NCBI GenBank assembly: GCA_030622295.1
Contig: JAUXGI010000011.1
Span: 1-11,659, forward strand
From: Planctomycetota bacterium
Lineage (GTDB): Bacteria > Planctomycetota > B129-G9
DNA length: 11,659 nucleotides
Direction of reading: 5' to 3'
The notes below the pieces were generated by a model that saw only the letters and a program-made list of their open reading frames with translations, searched no databases and was not told where the DNA came from. Positions 1 to 7,048 of this stretch are shown here, in pieces. The stretch's first letter is position 1; every line of letters starts with the position of its first letter. Both the position numbers and the translations under genes were made by a program.

Positions 1-1076
1 AGCACGGCGACGATTGCCGCACAGACCTGCCAGTGCCTCACAATCCATCGCCTGCACAGAATCAGTATGAATATCACGACCTCCGCCGCAAGGACGACCC
101 AGCCCGCAATGCTGCCCGTGAAATACAGGCACATGAGACCGGTAAAGCCGGAAAAGAAGAGAACCGCCGCACAGGCCACCGTGATACCCCCTGTAGGCTG
201 GAACATGTGCGAGGGTCGGGAGTCAGACCCCTCCCGTCGGGGGCATAGCCCCTTTTTTCCTTTCGCGTTTTGGTGGTTTCGGGCGATGCCCGGGATTAGA
301 GAGCGCAAAGGGAAAAGGCCCCGCAGGGCGTGGCTCCTCGGCGTCTGACCCCGACCCGTCGTGCCTTCATACCCGTGATTCTTCCATGCTCTCCCCGTGG
401 ACCTGCGCAGCGCCTCCATTCCGGCGCCGAAGAACACCGGTATGGTTATCAGAAGGAACGTCGCCAGTATGTTCGCCGTGGTGAACGAGGCGAAAGGTTC
501 GTTACCTTCCAGGCGCGCCCGGGCCAGTTCTATGTCCGTTGAAGAACCGAACGATTCGAGAAACCCTTCCTTTTCGGCCAGGCGTCTCAACTCCTCCAGG
601 CCTTCGGCGCGCTGGTACACGCCCTGGAATATGACGACCGCCGCCGTCGCAAGGAGCACCGCGATGAAGAAGCGGCGGGTGCGCCTGTCACGTGACAGAT
701 TGAAGACAATGAAGAAGAGAAGCAGATTGGTCAGCCAGATGGGCACTGCCCGCAGTGAGGCGTACTTGTAAGCCGCGGTCAGCGGCGAGAGCCCGATAAT
801 CAGGGCGTAAGCAATCAGGGGTATGCCTATGCCGCTGCGGACTATGCGAATCCTGCCGCGCAGGGACTGCGCCGCCATCTGCAGGAACAAGGCCGCCATA
901 ACAGGGGCGTGCAGGAGGAGATTCGTTGAAGACGACAGCACGTGTCCCGGAAGTATCGGGCGCAAGGTGATAACGACGCCGGCGAGAACGACGGTCAGAT
1001 AATCCAGCAGTCTCGCCGCGCGCTCTGCGGAGGGCGACTGCGGCACGGGGGATTCCTCTTTGGCGCTGGGGGTCAC
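1..1076 (-). CDS. O-antigen ligase/polymerase-like membrane protein, C-terminus beyond window
   Basis: The frame is open from a GTG at 1076 to the window edge (about 358 codons), so the C-terminus is missing. The start overlaps the stop of the preceding gene as GTGA, which suggests translational coupling. Many hydrophobic helices are visible. After the first helices comes a soluble segment (about residues 165-205), then the stretch ANILATFLLITIPVFFGAG and, further on, a helix containing TGSIAGW. This layout resembles the O-antigen ligase/Wzy_C family, which polymerises lipid-linked glycans or transfers them to acceptors at the outer face of the inner membrane. The upstream phosphoglycosyl-transferase-like gene supports a surface-polysaccharide role. 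Residues about 240-288 are not native-looking: they are encoded by a palindromic repeat element (213-357), rich in Arg, Gly and Pro and placed between two membrane helices. Frame agreement on both sides was checked (ATG codons at 419 and 206 are both in phase with 1076). The family assignment is moderate, since the diagnostic C-terminal half is not visible. Confidence 0.72.
   Translation of the reverse strand, partial: MTPSAKEESPVPQSPSAERAARLLDYLTVVLAGVVITLRPILPGHVLSSSTNLLLHAPVMAALFLQMAAQSLRGRIRIVRSGIGIPLIAYALIIGLSPLTAAYKYASLRAVPIWLTNLLLFFIVFNLSRDRRTRRFFIAVLLATAAVVIFQGVYQRAEGLEELRRLAEKEGFLESFGSSTDIELARARLEGNEPFASFTTANILATFLLITIPVFFGAGMEALRRSTGRAWKNHGYEGTTGRGQTPRSHALRGLFPLRSLIPGIARNHQNAKGKKGLCPRREGSDSRPSHMFQPTGGITVACAAVLFFSGFTGLMCLYFTGSIAGWVVLAAEVVIFILILCRRWIVRHWQVCAAIVAV
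213..357. repeat. Palindromic element inserted in frame in a coding gene
   Basis: The ends are inverted repeats: GGGTCGGGAGTCAGAC at 213-228 and GTCTGACCCCGACCC at 343-357, complementary apart from one extra base. Inside are GGGGCATAGCCCC (239-251) and CGGGCGATGCCCG hairpins, and a longer imperfect pairing of the CCTTTTTTCCTTTCGCG-like and GCGCAAAGGGAAAAGG stretches. The whole 145 bp could therefore fold as one long hairpin. The GGAGTCAGACCC and CTCCT..GCGTCTGACCCC arms match those of the elements at 3657 and 9819. It lies within the O-antigen-ligase-like gene. I see no clear target duplication, so the exact ends are approximate. Confidence 0.8.
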
Positions 1077-2212
1077 TGCTTTTTCCTCGCGGCCCGCTCC
1101 AGAAGCACAATGATGAGAATAATGCCGGCTGCCTGCGAGGCCACCGCGCCGGCACGGATGACGTCGGAGACGACACTCCCCGACCCCGGGTAGAGCAGCA
1201 CGGCGGAGATGCCCGTGCAATACGTCGCCAGGCACACCGTAATCAAAGCGGACATGGGCGTCATGCCCAGGCTGAGCAGGCGATGTGAGAAGTGCGAGCG
1301 GTCCGCCTGCCAGATGGGCCTGTTTTCCCTGAAACGTATGATAATCACGGAGAGGGTGTCGAAGATGGGCACGGCGAAGATGAGCAGCGGCACGAGGAAC
1401 GGATAGAGCCTGTTTAAGTTCGCTTCTTCCAGGCGCACCTCCTTGCCATAGAAGGTAAAGAGGACCGTCAGCGCCGCAAGCATGTATCCCGTGAACAGGG
1501 AACCCGCATCGCCCATGAATATTCTCGCGGGTGGGCGATTATACATGAGGAAGCCCGCCAGCGCACCCAGCAGGACGACAAGGAGCATTGCGATGAACAA
1601 CTGGCCGGTCTGCACCGCGACCACAAGGAATATGAGCGACAGGACCCCTGCCACGGAAGCGCACAGGCCGTCCATGTTGTCGAGAAGGTTGAAGGCGTTT
1701 GTCACGGCCACAATCCACAGGACGGTCAGCGCACCCGTGAAGACGGGGTCGGCGACGAAAAGGCTCAGCCTCACTCCCGCCGACGCCAGCGCAACGCCCA
1801 CCACAATCTGGACCAGCAACTTCTCTTTTGCGGAAAGGCGTCTGATGTCGTCCACCAGGCCCATCATCGCGATTATCAGGCCGCCGAGGAGAACTGCAAT
1901 CAGTTCCCTGCTTTTGGAGACCACGCCGCTGAAATGCCTGACTATCTCGCTCGAAAAAATACCGGGGGCTGTGCCGGGCGATGCGTGATAAGCAAGCACG
2001 AGGAGAAAGGCGACGACAACAGGCAGGAGCGCGGCAAGGAAGATGGCGACTCCGCCGCCGAGGGGCGTTTCCGCGGTGTGCAGTTTGCGGCGCGACGGCC
2101 TGTCAAAGAAGTTCCACCGGCGTGCCAGGCGCAACATCACACCCGTAAGAATCAGTGAAAGCGCCAGCGAAGCAACGAACAGCGCTGCTGCCGCGATTTC
2201 CGGTCCTATCAA
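1073..2212 (-). CDS. WecA/TagO-family undecaprenyl-phosphate GlcNAc-1-phosphate transferase-like
   Basis: A polytopic membrane enzyme of the glycosyltransferase 4 family (MraY/WecA/TagO). The family moves a sugar-1-phosphate from a UDP-sugar to undecaprenyl phosphate, the first lipid-linked step of surface glycan synthesis. Visible motifs are FFDRPSRRKLHTAETPLGGG (35-54), the catalytic Asp pair in GLVDDIRR (Asp121-Asp122), NAFNLLDNMDGL (172-183), RIFMGDAGS in mid-protein, and ADRSHFSHRLLSLGM near residue 300. The last corresponds to the HxHHRL region that separates the WecA/TagO branch from MraY. Here it reads HFSH. The exact sugar cannot be read from sequence. I chose TTG at 2212 (379 aa) because the only in-frame ATG upstream (2329) lies inside pyrF and would read through the palindrome at 2244-2274. 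A weak GGGG sits about 8 nt upstream of this TTG. The gene ends by a GTGA overlap with the O-antigen-ligase-like gene. Confidence 0.88.
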   Translation of the reverse strand: MIGPEIAAAALFVASLALSLILTGVMLRLARRWNFFDRPSRRKLHTAETPLGGGVAIFLAALLPVVVAFLLVLAYHASPGTAPGIFSSEIVRHFSGVVSKSRELIAVLLGGLIIAMMGLVDDIRRLSAKEKLLVQIVVGVALASAGVRLSLFVADPVFTGALTVLWIVAVTNAFNLLDNMDGLCASVAGVLSLIFLVVAVQTGQLFIAMLLVVLLGALAGFLMYNRPPARIFMGDAGSLFTGYMLAALTVLFTFYGKEVRLEEANLNRLYPFLVPLLIFAVPIFDTLSVIIIRFRENRPIWQADRSHFSHRLLSLGMTPMSALITVCLATYCTGISAVLLYPGSGSVVSDVIRAGAVASQAAGIILIIVLLERAARKKQ

Positions 2213-2243
2213 GGCGCATACCCCAGAATCTGATAATCGTATA

Positions 2244-2274
2244 ACAGCAAAAGGGGTCAGACCCCTTTTGCTGT
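2244..2274. repeat. Perfect 31-bp GGGGTCAGACCCC palindrome
   Basis: Two exact 15-nt arms (2244-2258 and 2260-2274) flank a single central A at 2259. The core is GGGGTCAGACCCC with AAAA/TTTT and AGC/GCT extensions. It sits between pyrF and the WecA-like gene, and the pyrF stop codon TGA (2259-2257) is at its centre. As RNA it could form a GC hairpin with UUUU on either strand, so a weak bidirectional terminator or an mRNA 3'-end stabiliser is possible. The core matches the arms of the larger elements at 213, 3657 and 9819. Confidence 0.88.
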
Positions 2275-3198
2275 CATGCGCAACTCCTCGTTCATGTCGA
2301 TGACGGCCTGCTCCGCGGCGCGCTGCCATGCGTCCGGGCCGAAACGGTCGCTGTACTCGGGCCGCCGGTACGCGAAGAGAATTCCACGCGAGGAATTGAC
2401 GATTGCGCCGAGGCCGTCCTCGTTATAGAACGGTTTCAGGTCGGCGGCGCCTGCGCCCTGTGCGCCGTAGCCCGGCACCAGCATGAACGAATGCCGAATG
2501 ATGCCGCGAATTTCCCTCGCCGCCTCCGGGAAAGTCGCCCCGACGACCGCACCGACGAGAGAGTACCCCCGGCTGCCCGCGTGCGGCTCCGCCCACCGGG
2601 CGACGTGTCGGGCGAGTGTGATGTAGAGCGGCTCGCCGTTCGCCTCCAGGTCCTGCAGTTCAGCCGATGACGGGTTGGATGTTTTGACGAGGACAAAGAG
2701 CCCCTTGCCTGCCTTTGCTGCGGCGTCGATGAAGGGCGCTACTCCGTCGGAGCCGAGGAAGGGATTTACGGTAACGGCGTCGACGGGGAAGGCCTCAAGC
2801 GTTTCGCCGCCTATTTCAATCCCTCCGAGATGCGCAGCGGCGTAGGCGGCCGCGGTGGAGCCTGTGTCTGAGCGTTTGACGTCGCCGATGACGATGAGGC
2901 CGCGCGCGCGGGCGTGCTCGCAAATAGCGCGGTACGCCTCAAGGCCGCTGGGGCCGAACTGCTCGTAGAAGGCAATCTGTGGCTTGACGGCGGGGACGTG
3001 CGCCGCCACGGCGTCGATAATTCCGGTGAGAAAGCGGGTAACGGCGGCGGCGCCTGCGGCAAGGGTCCGGCCCCGTTCTTTGATTGCGGCGGATTTGATT
3101 TTTTCCGGGATGAGAGACCAGTGCGGGTCCAGGCCTGCAACAGCGTTACTGCGCTTGCCCTTGATACATCTTATCAGCCTGTCTGCGAAGTGTTCCAT
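2257..3198 (-). CDS. pyrF: Orotidine 5'-phosphate decarboxylase (PyrF, long subfamily)
   Basis: Catalyses the last step of UMP synthesis, decarboxylation of OMP to UMP, in the cytoplasm. At 313 aa it fits the longer PyrF subfamily rather than the roughly 230-aa form. The motifs are GLDP (22-25), Lys72 in VKPQ, the catalytic charged cluster DVKRSD (Asp106, Lys108, Asp111) followed by GST, the phosphate-binding VPGYGAQGA (241-249) and VNSSRGI (267-273). The start at 3198 overlaps the preceding gene by 53 nt and lacks a clear Shine-Dalgarno, so coupled translation is likely. FADRL and GLDP near the N-terminus are expected for the family and support this start. The last residues, TAKGV, and the stop are encoded by the palindrome at 2244-2274, so the C-terminal tail appears to have been rewritten by a repeat insertion without touching the fold. 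Confidence 0.96.
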   Translation of the reverse strand: MEHFADRLIRCIKGKRSNAVAGLDPHWSLIPEKIKSAAIKERGRTLAAGAAAVTRFLTGIIDAVAAHVPAVKPQIAFYEQFGPSGLEAYRAICEHARARGLIVIGDVKRSDTGSTAAAYAAAHLGGIEIGGETLEAFPVDAVTVNPFLGSDGVAPFIDAAAKAGKGLFVLVKTSNPSSAELQDLEANGEPLYITLARHVARWAEPHAGSRGYSLVGAVVGATFPEAAREIRGIIRHSFMLVPGYGAQGAGAADLKPFYNEDGLGAIVNSSRGILFAYRRPEYSDRFGPDAWQRAAEQAVIDMNEELRMTAKGV

Positions 3199-3628
3199 TC
3201 AAAGGGTAATCGCCGAAGAGTTTCGTCCTGAGGCCTGCGTCCAGCGCACCGAGGGCGTCAAGGTTCAGGTTCAATTTTCCTGCAATGCTCTTTTCTCCGA
3301 CGGTTCGCCGGGCGGCTTCGTCAAAGAGCGACGGCCGCACGAAAACCGCCGCCCTGTTCCTCAGCCCCAGGTTCTGCGCGTAGCCGAGCAAGAGCAGGCG
3401 CTCCTTTCGCGATAGGTCGTGGGCCCTGCATAGTTCATTAAACACATGCCGTCCCTCCCGGTCAATGAAATTTTCCCGCACGACCCGCTTGATGAACATG
3501 ACGATGAGCAACACTCCGAGCGCGACCAGCAAAATTACCCAGAACGTACCGTCGCTCGGGCTTTCGCCGAAACTCTCGCTGAAGCGTTTGCAGAACTCGT
3601 CATTGCTGTTTAAGGGGATATTGTTCAT
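3146..3628 (-). CDS. Hypothetical single-pass membrane protein, 160 aa
   Basis: I do not recognise a named family. There is a polar N-terminus (1-27), one strong transmembrane helix (about 28-46), a basic stop-transfer stretch KRVVREN, then a roughly 110-residue soluble domain. The soluble part reads as helices, with LSRKERLLLLGYAQNLGLRN followed by AAVFVRPSLFDEA (about 72-105). This faintly resembles the N-terminal helical region found before PilZ domains in some spirochaete and planctomycete proteins, but no PilZ RxxxR motif is present. The gene overlaps the 5' end of pyrF by 53 nt, so the two are surely co-transcribed. The ATG at 3628 has only a weak AAGAAAG upstream. A palindromic element ends about 28 nt before the start, so the 5' leader or promoter probably lies in or next to repeat DNA. 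Confidence 0.72.
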   Translation of the reverse strand: MNNIPLNSNDEFCKRFSESFGESPSDGTFWVILLVALGVLLIVMFIKRVVRENFIDREGRHVFNELCRAHDLSRKERLLLLGYAQNLGLRNRAAVFVRPSLFDEAARRTVGEKSIAGKLNLNLDALGALDAGLRTKLFGDYPLNGTLRRQADKMYQGQAQ

Positions 3629-3656
3629 CTTTCTTCGTCACACTCCCTCCCGGTGG

Positions 3657-3777
3657 TGTGCTGGACGGGGAGTCAGACCCTTCCCGTCGCCCCGACAAGT
3701 CGGGGCTCCTCCTCAGCGTCTGACCCCCTTTCGCCCTATGTCAGGGAAAGGTTTACACACTTTTCTGAGATGCGCCC
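3657..3777. repeat. Degenerate copy of the 9819-9989 palindromic element
   Basis: Positions 3657-3689 are identical over 33 nt to the reverse complement of 9917-9949. Positions 3706-3755 match the reverse complement of 9841-9890 at 47 of 50 bases. The adjoining 3756-3777 matches the terminal repeat of that element at 18 of 22. The centre differs: here it is a GCCCCGA-CAAG-TCGGGGC stem-loop (3689-3706), and in the other copy a different hairpin. The terminal repeat on the 3657 side is not recognisable, so this copy looks truncated or diverged there. It occupies the space between the HEAT gene and the 160-aa membrane protein gene and runs into the HEAT coding end. Confidence 0.88.
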
Positions 3778-5657
3778 CCCCGCACGGTGGTTTGATTTTT
3801 CTCCCTGATACGTTTTAAGGCTTTGGCGGCGCGTTCTTTTATTTTCGCCCCGGTGTGGCCGCGAAGTATCATGGCCAGACCTTCCTCCGCCTCGGGCGGG
3901 TCGAGTTGTTCCGACAGCCATATTGCCGTGGCATGGCTGCTGCGGTCGTTACTGCGGCACATATCGAGGAAAAGGGCGCGGTAGTCCGGGTCGCCGAAGC
4001 GGTACAGGAACTTCACGACATTTCCCCGGATGCGGGGCACCACGCTGTTCATAAACTGTTTCACGTGAGGCAGGTATTCAGGCTTGCCGCGTATCTCCAG
4101 CGCTTCGATTGCATTTGCGATTACCCTGTCGTCGGAATCCTTCAGAGAGTTGAACAGTATTTCCTCACTCTTTTTCGAGTTGAAACTGCCCAGCGCCATA
4201 ACGGCCGTTGCGCGGACGTGAGGGTTGTAATCAGAGACAAGGCCGGTAATGAGGGACTCCAGTTTTTCATCCGGGCGGGAGAGCGCTGCGATCTGCAACG
4301 CTTTCACTTTGGTTTCCGCCTGCGTGGAGGCAAGCGCACGGGTCAGTTCGTCCTCGAGTTTCCCGTCGATCTTGACCAGGGCCGAGGCCGCCAGCGTGCG
4401 CGTACGGTCACCCAGGGAGTCGAACGCGCGCATGTATGCCCTGAAACTGTATTGCGCCACTTCCGCCGAGGCGAGTGCGCGCACGGATTCATAAGGGCTG
4501 AGGAGTTGCCTGACGACGAGTTCTTCCTTGCGGGGGTGGCTGGCCTCAAGCAGGCGGCGTGTCGTCTGCAACTGCACATCTTCGTCGGGATCATGCAGGA
4601 ACCCGGCAAGTGTGTCCGCATCCATCTGCTCACAGGAGGCCATTTCCGCTATCACCAGTCGCCTTATGCGGGCTGATTTGCTCTGGGCCAGCACGCCAAA
4701 GCACGCCTGTGCGTTTTCGGCCTGTGAGGCGCTGTCGCAAAGGACGGTGAAGACTTTACTCTGGGCGGCGGCGGCGTAATCGTCCAGGCTCTCACAAACG
4801 GTTTTCCACCAGATTTCTTCACCCCACCACTTTGAGAGTTCCACGATTGACTTCGTATTGGCGAGGTCGAAAATGCGCCTGATTACCTCCCGTGCGGCGC
4901 GGGGGCCGCGCTTCCTCAGCACGAAATCCGCCTTGCGCCTCACGAGTTCATTGTGACCGAGGAACATCCTTGCCAGGAAAATATCCCAGTGCTCGGTTTC
5001 CGGGCGTTGGAGTACCTGCATCAAATCCGCCGAGGCACGATCATTGCCTGGGGCGAACGCAGTCATCAGCAGTCGGTGGCAGTTGCCGCCCAGCGCCAGC
5101 ATGCCGCGCAGAATACTGCGCTCCCGGTGGTCGGCGTAGGAGCGCAGGAGCGCGTCAAGCACTGCGGACAGTTCCCTGCGGCTGCGTGCGGCGACTTTCG
5201 CCAGGGGGGAGGTGGCGTCCTGCTCCACGTTTTTACTGAAATCCATGTAGTTCGTAACCACATGCAGCAGAGCCCGTCCCGCCCGCCTGCGCAGCCTTTC
5301 GTCGATACCCGAAAAAACCGGCGCCAGCAGGTGCAGCAGTTTTATCTTCCCCGCGCTCTCGATTATCTGAATGGCATTGCACTTCGCGTCGTACCTTCCG
5401 CCCTCGAGGACGCTCCGAAGATGTGGGATGAGTTCTTCGGGGCGTTCAAGTATCTTGCTTTTATGGCGTGAATCCAGGCGGCTGTAATATTGTATCAGGC
5501 GTGGCGCGGCGACGCTCCACTTTCTGCTCAGCAGGGAATCAAAGGCCTTATCGCGAACCAGCGCGGACGGCTCATTAAGGGCATCCACGATGGTTTCGGT
5601 CGCGCGTGCCCGGGCGATGTCGCAAAGTACCCTGAACGTGAGGTCTAGACCCTTCAT
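3753..5657 (-). CDS. HEAT-repeat protein, 634 aa
   Basis: An all-helical solenoid with no signal peptide or membrane helix, so presumably a cytoplasmic scaffold. HEAT-like units recur along the protein. The clearest are near the C-terminus, for example LVSDYNPHVRATAVMALGSF followed by LKDSDDRVIANAIEALEIRG, with conserved Asp, Val, Arg and Ala-Leu positions at roughly 30-40 residue spacing. No catalytic domain is visible, and the partner cannot be named. I prefer ATG 5657 (MKGLDLTF) because GAGAAAGG lies just upstream. An in-frame ATG at 5699 would add 14 residues that look unlike the rest. The last residues, ASQKSV, and the TAA stop are encoded by the terminal repeat of the element at 3657-3777, so the original 3' end has been replaced. 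Confidence 0.87.
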   Translation of the reverse strand: MKGLDLTFRVLCDIARARATETIVDALNEPSALVRDKAFDSLLSRKWSVAAPRLIQYYSRLDSRHKSKILERPEELIPHLRSVLEGGRYDAKCNAIQIIESAGKIKLLHLLAPVFSGIDERLRRRAGRALLHVVTNYMDFSKNVEQDATSPLAKVAARSRRELSAVLDALLRSYADHRERSILRGMLALGGNCHRLLMTAFAPGNDRASADLMQVLQRPETEHWDIFLARMFLGHNELVRRKADFVLRKRGPRAAREVIRRIFDLANTKSIVELSKWWGEEIWWKTVCESLDDYAAAAQSKVFTVLCDSASQAENAQACFGVLAQSKSARIRRLVIAEMASCEQMDADTLAGFLHDPDEDVQLQTTRRLLEASHPRKEELVVRQLLSPYESVRALASAEVAQYSFRAYMRAFDSLGDRTRTLAASALVKIDGKLEDELTRALASTQAETKVKALQIAALSRPDEKLESLITGLVSDYNPHVRATAVMALGSFNSKKSEEILFNSLKDSDDRVIANAIEALEIRGKPEYLPHVKQFMNSVVPRIRGNVVKFLYRFGDPDYRALFLDMCRSNDRSSHATAIWLSEQLDPPEAEEGLAMILRGHTGAKIKERAAKALKRIREKNQTTVRGGASQKSV

Positions 5658-5748
5658 CGGCCTTTCTCGGTGGTAAGGACGTACTGTCAGCGCGCACACA
5701 TGCCCGCTGATTCCTTATCGGCAGGCGAACGGCAGAGACTGAAGCGCT

Positions 5749-5817
5749 CTCCTCCTGGGGAGGGGCGCGGCCCCCTCGTTTGCTTCCACGGGGCCCTGGG
5801 AGTCAGCCCCCCTCCCG
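5749..5817. repeat. GC-rich stem-loop region, possible degenerate GTCAGAC element
   Basis: This lies in the roughly 320-bp divergent gap between the HEAT gene and the radical SAM gene. GGGAGTCAGCCCCCCTCCCG (5798-5817) resembles the GGGAGTCAGACCCCTCCCG arm at 218-236. Upstream are a GGGGC-GCG-GCCCC hairpin and a CTCCTCCTGGGGAGG stretch. No matching GTCTGAC arm is present, so this may be a decayed fragment or chance GC-rich sequence. The rest of the gap holds only the promoter at 5871. Confidence 0.3.
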
Positions 5818-5870
5818 CGACGACCAATCATCCCCGGCGGAGACGACGTACACCCGGCCCGGCGCTAAAT

Positions 5871-5899
5871 TTGACAGGCGTGCAAATATGCGGTAGCAT
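5871..5899 (+). promoter_or_regulatory. Sigma70-type promoter for the radical SAM gene
   Basis: TTGACA (5871-5876), a 17-nt spacer, and TAGCAT (5894-5899). The -35 is perfect and the -10 matches at four of six positions. Transcription should begin near 5906. That leaves a leader of about 70 nt to the GTG at 5976, and essentially none to the ATG at 5907. Confidence 0.72.
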
Positions 5900-5975
5900 A
5901 GAAACCATGCTTAACCGCTGTGAACTCTTCGGTCACGGCCTTCCATGCCGGGCACAATGCACGGAGCGTACAAGA

Positions 5976-6965
5976 GTGAAAAAAGCGCCATACCCTAAAT
6001 CGGTCACCATCGAGACGACGTTGAGATGCAATCTGCGTTGCATCCACTGCGCTTCGCACCTGCGCAGGGTCAAGCATGACGCGGACATGGCCCCCGGGAT
6101 ACTCGAAATGATCTGGCCCCTGGCGGAACAGGCGGAAGACATAAGCCTGGACAACCAGGGTGAGTTTTTCTGCAACAGGAATTACCTGTCCATCTTCCGG
6201 CGCGCGCGCGACACGGGCAAGCGCACAACGATTACGACCAACGGGGGGCTCGTCGGAGAGGAGATTATCGACAACGTGTTCTTCGGCGGGCTGACCAACC
6301 TCAACTTCTCAATCGACGGCATCAACGCCAAGACGCACGAAAGACTGCGCGTGGGCTCGGACTACGAGAAGTTGATGGCATTGCTTCGAAAGACGTGCGA
6401 GCGCAAACGCGACTCCGCATCCGACCTGCCACACATCGGGATAAACATGGTCATCCGGCGTGAAAATATCGAACAGTTGCCCGCAATGGTGAAACTCGCA
6501 CGCGAACTCGGCGTCGCGCGAATGAACGTTTTTCACTTCTTCGCGTGGAAAAGGTCTCTGGAAAAGGAAGGCCTTTTTCACCACAAGGGACTTTCCGACC
6601 GGTACGTCGGCATTGCAGAGGAGCAAAACCGCGATAGCGGGATGGAGTTGTGCCTGCCGACGCTTTTCGCAGAGGACGCAAAACACGGGCGAAGGCGTTT
6701 TCGCAAATGCGACTATCCCTTCTCAACAGTCACCATAGGCGCAGACGGCAAGGTCTTCGCCTGCTGCGACTGGCGTATAGTGATGGGAAACCTGAACGAG
6801 GCATCGTTCGATGACATCTGGAATGGAGAGCGTTACAGGCAATTGCGCAAAACGGTAAACAGCGCCCACCCGCAAACGATTTGCGCCAACTGCGGCGTGT
6901 ATTTCGTGGCGAACACTGCCAACCCCGCAGCCTTCTTCATGTGGGAAATGCCCCAGGACGACTGA
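5976..6965 (+). CDS. Radical SAM enzyme with SPASM-type C-terminal domain
   Basis: The N-terminal radical SAM motif CNLRCIHC (Cys18, 22, 25 from the GTG start) binds the 4Fe-4S cluster that cleaves S-adenosylmethionine. TTNGG and NFSIDG mark later strands of the barrel. The C-terminal region has Cys245, Cys263, Cys264, Cys303 and Cys306, with CDYPFSTVTIGADGKVFACC and GNLNEASFDDIWNG, typical of SPASM auxiliary-cluster domains. Such enzymes often modify peptides or proteins, but no precursor peptide is adjacent and the substrate is unknown. Start choice: GTG 5976 has GGAG 9 nt upstream and begins shortly before the first conserved strand (330 aa). ATG 5907 (352 aa) has no ribosome site, sits at the predicted transcription start and would add a Cys-rich, non-conserved-looking 23 residues. 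It remains a possible leaderless start. The gene is monocistronic by position. Confidence 0.9.
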   Translation: MKKAPYPKSVTIETTLRCNLRCIHCASHLRRVKHDADMAPGILEMIWPLAEQAEDISLDNQGEFFCNRNYLSIFRRARDTGKRTTITTNGGLVGEEIIDNVFFGGLTNLNFSIDGINAKTHERLRVGSDYEKLMALLRKTCERKRDSASDLPHIGINMVIRRENIEQLPAMVKLARELGVARMNVFHFFAWKRSLEKEGLFHHKGLSDRYVGIAEEQNRDSGMELCLPTLFAEDAKHGRRRFRKCDYPFSTVTIGADGKVFACCDWRIVMGNLNEASFDDIWNGERYRQLRKTVNSAHPQTICANCGVYFVANTANPAAFFMWEMPQDD

Positions 6966-7048
6966 CCTTTACCCTGACTGCCCGAGCCCCATCACACGGG
7001 CTAACCGGCAGAAATGACGTGCATCCGCCACTCCCATTCGCGGAAGGC

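Noticed and set aside
213..357. CRISPR or tandem-repeat interpretation of the repeated GTCAGAC motifs
   Set aside because: The copies are dispersed, in inverted pairs and unevenly spaced. There are no repeat-spacer units and no cas genes.
688..1176. 162-aa minus-strand frame
   Set aside because: It is a Pro/Arg-rich shadow of the O-antigen-ligase-like gene in another frame, with no domain character.
2257..2329. ATG at 2329 as the start of the WecA-like gene
   Set aside because: It would overlap the pyrF coding end, read through the palindrome and add a basic, non-conserved N-terminus. The hydrophobic first helix begins right after the TTG at 2212.
3855..4676. 273-aa plus-strand frame opposite the HEAT gene
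   Set aside because: Antisense to a clear HEAT-repeat protein, with no ribosome site or recognisable domain. Long antisense frames are common in GC-rich DNA.
5642..5651. GGTCTAGACC palindrome near the start of the HEAT gene
   Set aside because: It lies within codons 3-6, lacks the CAGAC core spacing of the repeat family, and a 10-bp palindrome is expected by chance.
5670..5906. Upstream in-frame extension of the radical SAM gene to ATG 5670
   Set aside because: The extension crosses the GC-rich hairpins and the promoter at 5871, and its Pro/Arg-rich translation looks non-coding.
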